Position numbers and translations under genes: made by a program. The notes beneath the pieces were generated by a model. That model searched no databases. It was not told the origin of the DNA and was given only the letters and a program-made list of their open reading frames with translations. From contig JAFXCT010000021.1 of the NCBI GenBank assembly GCA_017521365.1, positions 43,280-107,279 of the forward strand: a stretch of 64,000 bases of DNA, written 5' to 3'. This DNA is from Clostridia bacterium. Lineage in GTDB: Bacteria; Bacillota; Clostridia; Oscillospirales; Acutalibacteraceae. Numbering within the stretch: position 1 is the first letter of the stretch; each line of letters opens with the position of its first letter. This document shows, in pieces, positions 35,557 to 44,052 of this stretch.

Positions 35557-37005
35557 TTGGAAAAACAGCGTACTTTTCAGCACCCAAATAAAATAGGTAT
35601 GAAGGACGCTCTTGGCTACGGCCTTGGCGATGCCGCTAACCTGTTTGTTCTGACCTATGTTTCATCTTATCTTAAAGTTTTTTATACCGATGTATTAAAG
35701 GTTGCCGAGAGTAAGATCACAACTCTGCTTCTCATTTCAAGACTTTGGGACGCAATTAACGACCCGATGTGGGGTGCGGTTGTTGCAAAACGCAGACCGG
35801 GTAAGGACGGTAAATTCAGACCTTATTTGAAATGGTGTGCCATACCGCTCGGAATAACTTCAATACTTTGCTTTGTTAATTTCAGAGACTTTACAACCAG
35901 TGAAGCCGTTGTGCTTGCTTTGATGTATGCTTCGTATATCGGCTTCGGTATGATGTATACCGGTATGAACATTCCGTACGGTTCTCTTGCCTCCGTTGTT
36001 ACCGATGACCCTGAGGGCAGAACGCTCCTTTCTACATTCAGGTCAGTCGGTGCAGGTCTGGGCGGTGCGATACCGCTGCTTATAGGGCCTATGATTATTT
36101 ACTCCGTAGTCGGCACAAACAGCCAGGGTAATCCGATTAAAGCGGCTGATGCAGGCGGAATGATGAAATTCGGCCTTATTATGGGCGTGCTTTCAATTCT
36201 CTTCTATTTCTTCTGCTTTGCATCTACCAAGGAGAGAGTTGCCTCGGAAGCTGAGCCTAAAATTGATATGAAGCAGACATACCTTGGTATGTTCAAGAGT
36301 AAGCCCTTTGTCATTGCCGCAATTTCGGGAATACTTATCAGCGGCCAGCTTCAGTTCAATTCGCTGACACAGTATTTATATAAGAATTATTTTGAAAACA
36401 CGGATTTGTCAATTATAGGTACTGTAGCTACATATCTTCCAATGGCTTTAATGATTTTCTTTACACCTGAGCTGGTTAAGAAATACGGTAAAAAAGAGCT
36501 TTGCACCGTTGGTACGCTGCTTTCCGCAATCGCTTCAATTCTTATGTTCCTTATTGTTCCGCATTGTGACAGACTCGGCAGTGCTCCTGTTGTATTTATG
36601 GTTTTCCTGTTTATTATCGGCTTCGGCTACTCCTTTGTCAGCATCACAAACTGGGCTGTTATTACCGATGTTATTGATTATCAGGAATATAAAACCGGTA
36701 TACGCAGCGAAAGTGCAGTCTATGCTGTATATACCTTCTGCCGCAAGCTCGGCCAGACTCTTGCCGATGTCGGCGGTATGAAGCTGCTCAGCTCCGTAGC
36801 AGGTTATGACGGTGCGGTGCACGGCTCAGCAGGCTATGTTGAGGGTGTAGGCGAAGGAATACTTTTCGTCTGTACTGTAATTCCCGCTGTTGTTTATACT
36901 CTCGTATTTGTACTGTTCCTTGTATATCCGCTTAACAAATCAAAGCTGAAAGTAATGTATAACGATTTGACCAAAGCAAGACACTCTCTTTCTGCCGCAA
37001 AATAA
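35557..37005 (+). CDS. GPH-family (glycoside-pentoside-hexuronide) cation symporter
   Basis: A 482-residue, 12-helix transporter. The N-terminal KDALGYGLGDAANLFVLTYVSSYL and the loop RLWDAINDPMWGAVV are typical of the MelB/GPH family, including the Asp residues of the cation site; the central loop FASTKERV separates the two halves. Members carry galactosides, xylosides, glucuronides or other sugar conjugates with H+ or Na+. It has a TTG start with an AAAGGAG site. It is the first gene of a unit that runs through the SGNH hydrolase, HAD phosphatase and corrinoid methyltransferase genes in the same direction with gaps of 35 bases or less, suggesting it imports their substrate. Confidence 0.87.
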   Translation: MEKQRTFQHPNKIGMKDALGYGLGDAANLFVLTYVSSYLKVFYTDVLKVAESKITTLLLISRLWDAINDPMWGAVVAKRRPGKDGKFRPYLKWCAIPLGITSILCFVNFRDFTTSEAVVLALMYASYIGFGMMYTGMNIPYGSLASVVTDDPEGRTLLSTFRSVGAGLGGAIPLLIGPMIIYSVVGTNSQGNPIKAADAGGMMKFGLIMGVLSILFYFFCFASTKERVASEAEPKIDMKQTYLGMFKSKPFVIAAISGILISGQLQFNSLTQYLYKNYFENTDLSIIGTVATYLPMALMIFFTPELVKKYGKKELCTVGTLLSAIASILMFLIVPHCDRLGSAPVVFMVFLFIIGFGYSFVSITNWAVITDVIDYQEYKTGIRSESAVYAVYTFCRKLGQTLADVGGMKLLSSVAGYDGAVHGSAGYVEGVGEGILFVCTVIPAVVYTLVFVLFLVYPLNKSKLKVMYNDLTKARHSLSAAK

Positions 37006-37039
37006 AACTTTATTTTGAATTTCAGCAACGGGTGATAGT

Positions 37040-37699
37040 ATGTTAAAAATCAAGGATAAAGACGTAATTCTTTTTCAGGGCGATTCCATCACCGACGGTA
37101 ACAGAGGCAGAAGCTCTGACCCGAACCATATTCACGGTCACGGCTATCAGTATATACTGGCCTCTGAAATGTATGCGGATAATTTATGCGTTGATTTTGA
37201 TGTTGTAAACAAAGGCATCAGCGGCAACAGAATATCCGATTTATACGGCAGGTGGAAAGAGGATTGCCTTAATATCAAGCCAACCGTTTTGAGTGTTATT
37301 ATAGGCATCAACGATATTTACGGTAATTTTAATTGCGGCTGCGGCTCGGATACAGAACGGTTTAAAAAGATTTACCGTTTAATGCTTGATGAAGCGCTTG
37401 AAATTAATCCGGATTTATTTATTGTTATTATGGAGCCTTTCTTCGGCACGGCTAAGGACGATACCGAATGGGATAAATACGCTAAAGAGAATATAGGTAA
37501 ATTTGCTTTGGCAGTAAAAGAAATTGCCGAGGAATATAACGCTGTTTTTGTACCGCTTCAGGATATTTTTAATGAATATTCAGAAAAAACGGATATCTTT
37601 AAATTACTGTGGGACGGTGTACACCCCACAACGGGCGGTCATCAGCTTATCGTAAGACGATGGAAGGAATGCGTAGAGCCAAGGCTAAACGCAAGGTAA
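37040..37699 (+). CDS. SGNH/GDSL-family hydrolase
   Basis: A 219-residue esterase-type hydrolase without signal peptide. The four SGNH blocks are visible: FQGDSITDGNR (Ser nucleophile), NKGISGNRISDL (Gly), IGINDIYG (Asn) and WDGVHPTTGGH (Asp and His of the triad). Family members deacetylate or de-esterify carbohydrates, lipids and small esters. Being cytoplasmic and directly behind a sugar-type transporter, it may remove an acyl or methyl ester from the imported compound. The start ATG at 37040 has a weak GGGTG site. Confidence 0.87.
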   Translation: MLKIKDKDVILFQGDSITDGNRGRSSDPNHIHGHGYQYILASEMYADNLCVDFDVVNKGISGNRISDLYGRWKEDCLNIKPTVLSVIIGINDIYGNFNCGCGSDTERFKKIYRLMLDEALEINPDLFIVIMEPFFGTAKDDTEWDKYAKENIGKFALAVKEIAEEYNAVFVPLQDIFNEYSEKTDIFKLLWDGVHPTTGGHQLIVRRWKECVEPRLNAR

Positions 37700-37704
37700 A
37701 ATAT

Positions 37705-38592
37705 ATGGAAAACACATATATTAAATTCGGCAAGGAAGCAATGCCTGTTCTTGCTGTCTGTTATGATTTCGATAAAACGCTTACACCCGACGATATGCAG
37801 GCGCAGGGCTATATCCAGTCTGTCGGGTACAATGTTGAAGATTTCTGGAGAGAATCCAACGCACTTGCAAGAGAAAATGATATGGACCAGAATCTTGCAT
37901 ATATGCACAAAATGGTGCAGGAGGCTGAAGGAAACCTCGTACTCAAACGGGAAACCCTCGGCGAATACGGCGCTAACGTAAAGCTGTTTCCCGGTGTCAA
38001 TGAGTGGTTTGAAAGAATCCGCCGATACGGACTTGAAAAAGGTGTAATCGTAGAGCATTACATTATTTCATCCGGACTTAAGGAAATGATTGAGGGCACC
38101 GAAATGGCGAAGAACGGTGCATTCAAAAAGATTTATGCGAGTTCCTTCTGGTATAATGAACGTGGCGTTGCCAAATGGCCTGCACAGGTTGTAAATTATA
38201 CCAACAAAACACAGTTCCTTTTCAGAATACAGAAGGGTGTTTTGGACGTTAATGACCCTCGAGTAAACGACTTTTTCCCTGCGGAAGAAATACGTGTACC
38301 CTTCAGAAATATGGTTTATATCGGTGACAGCGATACGGATATACCCTGTATGAAGCTTGTCAGCTCCTACGGCGGTCATTCAATAGGCGTCTATGACGCT
38401 CAGACGAAGAATAAGGCCAAGGTTTATAAAATGATGCGTGACCGCAGGATAAGATATTTTGCTCCGGCCGATTATTCCGAAGGAACAGAGCTTGACAGCC
38501 TTGTAAAAGCTATTATTGACAGAACCGCTACTAATGAAAAGCTTGAATCAATTTATTATTCCTGTAAAAAAGAAACCGAACAAAACGGGTGA
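37705..38592 (+). CDS. HAD-superfamily hydrolase
   Basis: A 295-residue haloacid-dehalogenase-fold phosphatase. Motif I is YDFDKTLTPDD (Asp nucleophile and acid/base), motif II lies in YIISSGLKEMI, and motif IV is YIGDSDTDIPCMK (metal-binding aspartates). A helical cap is inserted after motif I. The ATG at 37705 starts six bases after the SGNH stop; an upstream in-frame extension to 37609 would lie inside the SGNH gene and is rejected. A small-molecule phosphatase role, on a phosphorylated sugar for example, is inferred from the fold and from the operon. Confidence 0.8.
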   Translation: MENTYIKFGKEAMPVLAVCYDFDKTLTPDDMQAQGYIQSVGYNVEDFWRESNALARENDMDQNLAYMHKMVQEAEGNLVLKRETLGEYGANVKLFPGVNEWFERIRRYGLEKGVIVEHYIISSGLKEMIEGTEMAKNGAFKKIYASSFWYNERGVAKWPAQVVNYTNKTQFLFRIQKGVLDVNDPRVNDFFPAEEIRVPFRNMVYIGDSDTDIPCMKLVSSYGGHSIGVYDAQTKNKAKVYKMMRDRRIRYFAPADYSEGTELDSLVKAIIDRTATNEKLESIYYSCKKETEQNG

Positions 38593-38598
38593 TATTTT

Positions 38599-39717
38599 AT
38601 GACAAACCGTGAAAGAGCGCTGAATATTTTGCATTATAAAGATGCTGACCGTTTGCCTGCCGTTCATTTCGGCTATTGGGGCGAGCTGCTTACCGAATGG
38701 GCTAATCAAGGTAAGATACCGAAGGATTTTGCCGGCGGTATAGGTGACGGCGGAGAAATGGACAAAGAGCTTGATAAATTAATAGGCTGGGATTTCAACT
38801 GGAACAACACAAAAGGCGCAAATAACGGCTTATATCCGTGTTTTGATTCAAAGGAACTCGAAGTTTTACCCGACGGGTCAAAAAGGGTGTTGAACTGTGT
38901 CGGTGTAATTGAAAGAATAAAACCCGGAATTACTTCAATTCCGTCAGAGGATGATTATACTCTCAAGGACAGAACGGCATTTGAAGAGCTTTACAAGCCC
39001 AAAATGCAATTTGTTAAAGAGCGTATTAACTACGAATACTTCAGCACTTTCAATGAAAACCGTGATTATGACAGACCTGTAGGTCTTCACCTCGGAAGTG
39101 TGTTGGGCAGCATCCGTGATATGACTTCGGTTGTAGGTATGAGCTATCTGATGTACGATGAGGACGAAGAGCTTTTTGCCGATATAGTCGATACATTTGC
39201 CGAGATGCAGTATCAATGCATCAAAGAAATACTTGAAACGGGCGCAAGGTTTGATTTTGCTCATTACTGGGAGGATATCTGCTTTAAAAACGGCCCGTTG
39301 CTTTCACCTGAAAAGTTTGATGAGCTTTGTGCAAAGCACTATAAAAAACGCAACGATTTATGCCGTGAATACGGAATAGATATTATTTCGCTTGACTGTG
39401 ACGGCGTTACGGAAAAGCTGCTGCCGACCTGGTTTGAGAACGGTGTCAATACAATGTTCCCGATTGAAATAGGCGTATGGGGCGACCAGTTTGAAGCTGC
39501 ACGAAATAAATTCGGAAAAAATATGCTTGGTGTCGGCGGTATGGACAAAACCGCTCTGCGCAAGGATAAGGCTGCCGTTGACGCTGAAATAGAGCGTATG
39601 AAGCGGCTTGTTTCTATGGGCGGTTTTATTCCCTGTCCCGACCACAGGCTGATGCCGGGCACTAAATTTGAGCTTGTGCAGTATTATGCCGAAGAAATAA
39701 AGAAGATTCGAATTTAA
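38599..39717 (+). CDS. Uroporphyrinogen-decarboxylase-family methyltransferase (candidate corrinoid MT I)
   Basis: A 372-residue TIM-barrel protein of the UroD superfamily. It begins TNRERALNILHYKDADRLP, which is the usual N terminus of UroD-like methyltransferases rather than of haem-pathway UroD. It lies directly before a corrinoid protein, a second UroD-like protein and a reductive activase. In acetogens, UroD-family proteins such as MtvB/OdmB move the methyl group of methoxylated aromatics to a corrinoid protein, so this is a candidate substrate-specific methyltransferase. Residues HYWED and DCDGV may line the active site. The methyl donor is unknown. Confidence 0.75.
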   Translation: MTNRERALNILHYKDADRLPAVHFGYWGELLTEWANQGKIPKDFAGGIGDGGEMDKELDKLIGWDFNWNNTKGANNGLYPCFDSKELEVLPDGSKRVLNCVGVIERIKPGITSIPSEDDYTLKDRTAFEELYKPKMQFVKERINYEYFSTFNENRDYDRPVGLHLGSVLGSIRDMTSVVGMSYLMYDEDEELFADIVDTFAEMQYQCIKEILETGARFDFAHYWEDICFKNGPLLSPEKFDELCAKHYKKRNDLCREYGIDIISLDCDGVTEKLLPTWFENGVNTMFPIEIGVWGDQFEAARNKFGKNMLGVGGMDKTALRKDKAAVDAEIERMKRLVSMGGFIPCPDHRLMPGTKFELVQYYAEEIKKIRI

Positions 39718-39731
39718 GAGGAGTACGTACT

Positions 39732-40364
39732 ATGAGTATATTTCTTGAAATTGCAGAAAACGTTCGTATGGGTAAAATGAAGGCTGTAAAGGAGCTTGTT
39801 CAGTCTGCTGTTGATTCGGGTCTTCCTGCCAAAGACATTTTAAATCTCGGTCTGCTTGTCGGAATGAATGAAATCGGTGAGCGCTTTAAGAATAACGAGG
39901 TCTATGTGCCCGAGGTGCTTGTTGCGGCAAGAGCAATGAATGCCGGCGTTACAATACTTAAGCCCTTGCTTGTTGAGGGCAACGTTCAGGCTGTCGGCAA
40001 GGTCTGCATCGGTACCGTTCGCGGCGATATGCACGACATAGGCAAAAACCTCGTCAAAATGATGATGGAGGGTAAGGGACTTGAGGTTGTTGACCTTGGC
40101 ACCGATGTTGCGCCCGATACCTTTGTGAATACGGCAATAGAGCAGGATTGCAAGGTTATATGCTGTTCCGCTCTGCTGACAACGACTATGGATGAAATGG
40201 CCGAAGTTGTAAAGCGGGCTGAAAAAGCCGGCGTGCGTGACAGAATTAAGATTATGATAGGCGGTGCGCCCATCACCGAGGAATTTTGCAAAAAAATCGG
40301 TGCAGACGTATACTCTGCAGATGCCGCAAGCGCTGCAGATGCCGCCGTTGAGCTTTGCAAATAA
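39732..40364 (+). CDS. Corrinoid (cobalamin)-binding methyl-carrier protein
   Basis: A 210-residue MtaC/MtvC/MtbC-type protein. The N-terminal helical cap domain (1-85; GLLVGMNEIGERFKNNEVYVPEVL) precedes the B12-binding Rossmann domain with GDMHDIGKN (DxHxxG, whose His is the lower cobalt ligand), SALLTTTMDEM and GGAPIT. It shuttles the methyl group between methyltransferases. The ATG follows AGAGGAG. Being flanked by two UroD-type methyltransferases is the classical arrangement of a three-component corrinoid methyl transfer system. Confidence 0.92.
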   Translation: MSIFLEIAENVRMGKMKAVKELVQSAVDSGLPAKDILNLGLLVGMNEIGERFKNNEVYVPEVLVAARAMNAGVTILKPLLVEGNVQAVGKVCIGTVRGDMHDIGKNLVKMMMEGKGLEVVDLGTDVAPDTFVNTAIEQDCKVICCSALLTTTMDEMAEVVKRAEKAGVRDRIKIMIGGAPITEEFCKKIGADVYSADAASAADAAVELCK

Positions 40365-40379
40365 CAGGTTAGATAAAGT

Positions 40380-41369
40380 ATGAAAAAGATTGTTAAAAAC
40401 ATTATAGAAAATAAGAGCAGGACCGTTCCTATACTCAGCTTTCCGTCAGCCGAACTTATCGGCGTAAGTGTTAATGAGCTTGTTTGCTCCGCAGATAACC
40501 AGGCAAATGGTATGAAGGCAATTTATGATAGATGCAGTATCGGTGCTTCGCTCAATATGATGGATTTATCCGTTGAGGCAGAGGCGTTCGGTGCCGAGAT
40601 ACATTTTGCAGAAAATGAAATTCCGACCGTTGTCGGCGGAATTATTGACGATATAGAAGATGTGTCAAAGATTACCGTACCTCAAATCGGTGACGGCAGA
40701 ACGGGTGTATATATTGACGGTGTAAAAAAAGCAAAAAATATGATAAACGATATACCTGTTTTCTGCGGAGTTATCGGCCCTTATTCGCTTGCAAGCCGTC
40801 TTTTTGATATGACAGAGCTTATGTACGCTTGCTTCGACAGCCCCGATGAAGTGAAAATTCTGCTTGAGAAAGCAAGTGAATTTATCATTAATTATATTAA
40901 TGCTTTCAAGTCCGTTGGTGCTGACGGCGTTATTATGGCAGAGCCTGCTGCAGGTATGCTTTCACCAGCACTTGCCGATGAATTCTCGGTGCCATTTGTC
41001 AAAAGGATTTTTGAGTCGGTTAATTCGGAGGATTTTGTTCTCTGCTACCACAACTGCGGCAACTACGTTGCAGATATGCTTGAAGGCATTTCTTCTGTCG
41101 GTGCCGATATTTATCATTTTGGTAATGCTGTTAATATCAGAAGAGCTCTTGAGCTTTTACCCGAAAGCAAAATTGTTATGGGAAATCTTGACCCGCTTTT
41201 GCTGTGTTCGGCCGGTCCCGATGTTATTTGCGGTGAGCTTGAACGCATTTTCTCCGATTGTTCGGGTTACCCTAATTTTATGATTTCCACGGGCTGTGAC
41301 GTGCCGTTCAACGCAAAATGGGAAAATATTGATGCTTATTTTAAAAAGGTAAATGAACTGTATGCATAA
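40380..41369 (+). CDS. MtaA/CmuA-type methylcobamide methyltransferase (UroD family)
   Basis: A 329-residue UroD-fold methyltransferase closer to MtaA/MtbA/CmuA than the protein encoded at 38599. A zinc site is visible: H224 and C226 (CYHNCGN), with a third ligand C306 (STGCD), matching the HxC...C arrangement that activates a thiol or similar acceptor in methylcobamide:coenzyme M methyltransferases. As this organism is not expected to use coenzyme M, the acceptor or donor is unclear: it may transfer to or from another thiol or folate. It overlaps the start of the activase gene by eight bases. Confidence 0.8.
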   Translation: MKKIVKNIIENKSRTVPILSFPSAELIGVSVNELVCSADNQANGMKAIYDRCSIGASLNMMDLSVEAEAFGAEIHFAENEIPTVVGGIIDDIEDVSKITVPQIGDGRTGVYIDGVKKAKNMINDIPVFCGVIGPYSLASRLFDMTELMYACFDSPDEVKILLEKASEFIINYINAFKSVGADGVIMAEPAAGMLSPALADEFSVPFVKRIFESVNSEDFVLCYHNCGNYVADMLEGISSVGADIYHFGNAVNIRRALELLPESKIVMGNLDPLLLCSAGPDVICGELERIFSDCSGYPNFMISTGCDVPFNAKWENIDAYFKKVNELYA

Positions 41370-42747
41370 GGTTATATTTAACGGGGAAACCCTTTTTGCC
41401 GAGCCGGGCTGCCTTTTGTCCGATGTTCTTATTGATGCCGGGAAAAGTGTTGAGCACCCGTGTGGAGGTATGGGACTGTGCCGCAAGTGCCGTGTTATTG
41501 TTGACGGAAAAGAGGCTTTGTCCTGCCGTTATCACGTCAATTCCGATATTGTCGTAACTGTAGGCGAAAGAGCTGATATTGTATCCGAAACGGGTGCCGA
41601 TGAAACAGGTAAGCTGTCGGAAAATAACTGTTTTGTTCTCGATATTGGAACAACCATGCTTGCACTTGCTCTTGTTTCACTTGATACCAAGTCCGTCGTA
41701 TCGGTTAAAACCGCTGTTAATCCGCAACGGGTGTTCGGTGCTGACGTTATTTCAAGAATTGATTATTGCAGGCGCAACGGTGTCAAGCCGTTGCAGACTC
41801 CGCTTGTTGCCGAAATTAACAAACTTATAAGTGAATTTTGTATCGGTAAGAATATTCCGCTGTTTGTTGCAGGAAATACGACGATGCTTCATTTGCTGTT
41901 CGGCGTTGACTGTTCTTCAATCGGCGTTTCTCCGTATACGCCCGTGTTTATTGACACTAAAACTGCTTCTGCAGATGAGCTTGGTTTAATCGGTGTAACC
42001 GAGGCGGCATCCTTACCCGGTATATCCTCATTTGTCGGTGCGGATATTGTTGCCGGTATAAATTATGTTGAAATGCCGAAAAACGGCAAATACAGCTTCC
42101 TTATCGACCTTGGCACAAATGCGGAGATTGCTCTTATTTCCGACGGCCAGGTTATCTGTACTTCGGCTGCGGCAGGCCCGTGCTTTGAGGGTGCAGGCAT
42201 AGAATGCGGAATGAGTGCTTCTGACGGTGCCGTATATTCATTTTCGGACGGAAAAGCCAAAACAATCAACGATGCCCCTGCTAAAGGACTTTGCGGAACG
42301 GGTCTTGTTGACGCAGTTGCATACCTTCTTGAAAAGGAGCTTGTTGATGACAGCGGCTATATGGAAAGCGAACGGTATTTTATTACCGATAGCGTTTTTA
42401 TAAGTCAAAGCGATATTAGGCAGTATCAGCTTGCCAAATCTGCCGTTTATTCCGCCGTAATGACACTTATGCAAGTTGCGGATATCAGTTTTGACGATAT
42501 TGATAAGGTGTTTATTTCAGGCGGATTTTCTGCAAAAATTAATGTTTCGAGCGCAGTTAAGACGGGGCTGCTGCCTTGCGCTTTTGCGGATAACTGCGTT
42601 CCCGTCAATAACAGCAGTCTGCTCGGTGCAATTAAATTTGTAACGCAGGGGAACGATTTGTCGGGTATAATAAATAATTCCGAGTATGTTGATTTGTCAC
42701 TTAACAAGGCTTTTTCGGATTTGTTTATTGAAAATATGATGTTTTAA
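41362..42747 (+). CDS. Corrinoid reductive activase (RACo-like, 2Fe-2S plus ASKHA/DUF4445)
   Basis: A 461-residue activator that re-reduces Co(II) corrinoid to the active Co(I) state at the expense of ATP. The N-terminal 2Fe-2S ferredoxin domain has C34-x5-C40-x2-C43 and C55 (PCGGMGLCRKC). The large ASKHA-type ATPase half has LDIGTTMLAL, AGNTTMLHLLFG, DLGTNAEIAL and GPCFEGAGIECGM. RACo proteins are often about 600 residues; this one lacks most of the linker. An alternative ATG at 41353 would add three residues. It ends the plus-strand operon at a bidirectional terminator. Confidence 0.88.
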   Translation: MHKVIFNGETLFAEPGCLLSDVLIDAGKSVEHPCGGMGLCRKCRVIVDGKEALSCRYHVNSDIVVTVGERADIVSETGADETGKLSENNCFVLDIGTTMLALALVSLDTKSVVSVKTAVNPQRVFGADVISRIDYCRRNGVKPLQTPLVAEINKLISEFCIGKNIPLFVAGNTTMLHLLFGVDCSSIGVSPYTPVFIDTKTASADELGLIGVTEAASLPGISSFVGADIVAGINYVEMPKNGKYSFLIDLGTNAEIALISDGQVICTSAAAGPCFEGAGIECGMSASDGAVYSFSDGKAKTINDAPAKGLCGTGLVDAVAYLLEKELVDDSGYMESERYFITDSVFISQSDIRQYQLAKSAVYSAVMTLMQVADISFDDIDKVFISGGFSAKINVSSAVKTGLLPCAFADNCVPVNNSSLLGAIKFVTQGNDLSGIINNSEYVDLSLNKAFSDLFIENMMF

Positions 42748-42752
42748 TTTAT

Positions 42753-42793
42753 AAATTCAAGCGGCAGGGAGCAAACTCTCTGCCGCTTGAATT
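42753..42793. terminator. Bidirectional terminator between convergent activase and MFS genes
   Basis: AAATTCAAGCGGCAGGGAG pairs with CTCTCTGCCGCTTGAATTT around a short loop, with A/T tracts on both sides. Confidence 0.88.
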
Positions 42794-44041
42794 TTATTTA
42801 TTCAGTTTGTTTTTTTTGAAATAAGGGATTAAGAACAGCAGAAGAACCGTTCCGAGAAGCGGGAACATACCGGTTACAAGCATGCCTGCTTTCATACCGA
42901 TTTGTTCAGCCGTGAGATTCAGCGCCTTGCTCATTTCAGCAGCAAAGCTGCTTGCGGAAACGTTGTCAACAACTATACCCATAAGCTGCGGTGCAACCGA
43001 TGCGCCGAGGTCACCGCCTGCAGCCATCAGTGCGTAAGCTGCAACACCGACGTTCGGAACGTTTTCCTCCATCATTATAAGCGAGCCCGGCCAAAGCATT
43101 GCCGTACAGAAGCCGGTGAGAATGCAGGCGATAAACGCAAACACAACGCTTGAGGAAAGACCTATTATCATATAGCAGATAAACGCACACAGCATACCGA
43201 CAAAGAGTACACGCATAATGTTTTTGCCGAATTTAGCGTAGGTAATTCTGGCAACACCGAGCAGAATGGCAAACGCAGCCATACCCAGAATATCGCCGAC
43301 AGCCTTGTCAATATGAAGTGCGTTTTCCATATAGCTTGAAATCCAGCTTGACATTGCGTTTTCGGCACAGCTTCCGAAGAAGATACAGGCAACACACAGC
43401 GCAAGACCTACTGTACGCTTTTTTGTGCCTTCAAAGCTTTTCTTTTCGCCGCTTGAAATATCCATTTCAGGCATAGGCGAAAGCATAAAGAGAACAGCAG
43501 CAATTATAGGCCACAGACCGAGGAACATTGTAAGGTACATCCAGTTTTCATTGCCGAAAATCTTAAGGAACAGCGTGCTTACAACAACGACCGTGAAAAC
43601 ACCGAATGCATAGAGCGAGTGGAGAAGGCTCATATCCTTCTGCGGATTGTCGGAGGGTATTGCCGCGATAACAGGGCTGAGGAGCACCTCGGAAAGACCT
43701 GCGGAAACAGAGAATATAACAGTGCCCACAAGCAGACCGGCGTATGCGTATTGCGGTAAAAGCATAGGCACAAGGGCGTAAATAAACAGACCTGCCGAGG
43801 TAATCAGCGGCATTGCCCTGACTACTTTTTTAACGTTGAAATACTTTGTGAAAACGGTGAAAATAAGGTCTATGCCAAGCTGTGTACAGAAATTTGTCAG
43901 TACGAGCGTTCCGAGCAGGGTATATGAAATACCGTATGTTTCACGAAGCGTAACGAAGAGAATAGGGGGCAGGCTGAAAATTGATGACATCGTGAAATAA
44001 GCCAGATAGCACGCAAGCTTTGTTCTTTTGAAGTTCTGCAT
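42794..44041 (-). CDS. Major facilitator superfamily transporter
   Basis: A 415-residue protein with about 12 hydrophobic segments (for example MSSIFSLPPILFVTL, LLVGTVIFSVSAGLSEVLL, VVFAFIACILTGFCTAM). The layout resembles the fucose-permease-like FHS subgroup of MFS, but no substrate signature was recognised. It lies 11 bases downstream of the propeller/barrel protein gene on the same strand, so the two are one operon and probably handle the same molecule: transporter plus cytoplasmic processing enzyme. Confidence 0.8.
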   Translation of the reverse strand: MQNFKRTKLACYLAYFTMSSIFSLPPILFVTLRETYGISYTLLGTLVLTNFCTQLGIDLIFTVFTKYFNVKKVVRAMPLITSAGLFIYALVPMLLPQYAYAGLLVGTVIFSVSAGLSEVLLSPVIAAIPSDNPQKDMSLLHSLYAFGVFTVVVVSTLFLKIFGNENWMYLTMFLGLWPIIAAVLFMLSPMPEMDISSGEKKSFEGTKKRTVGLALCVACIFFGSCAENAMSSWISSYMENALHIDKAVGDILGMAAFAILLGVARITYAKFGKNIMRVLFVGMLCAFICYMIIGLSSSVVFAFIACILTGFCTAMLWPGSLIMMEENVPNVGVAAYALMAAGGDLGASVAPQLMGIVVDNVSASSFAAEMSKALNLTAEQIGMKAGMLVTGMFPLLGTVLLLFLIPYFKKNKLNK

Positions 44042-44052
44042 ATTGTTTCTCC

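Noticed and set aside
37609-37704. N-terminal extension of the HAD hydrolase
   Set aside because: It overlaps the catalytic end of the SGNH gene; the ATG at 37705 begins the normal HAD N terminus.
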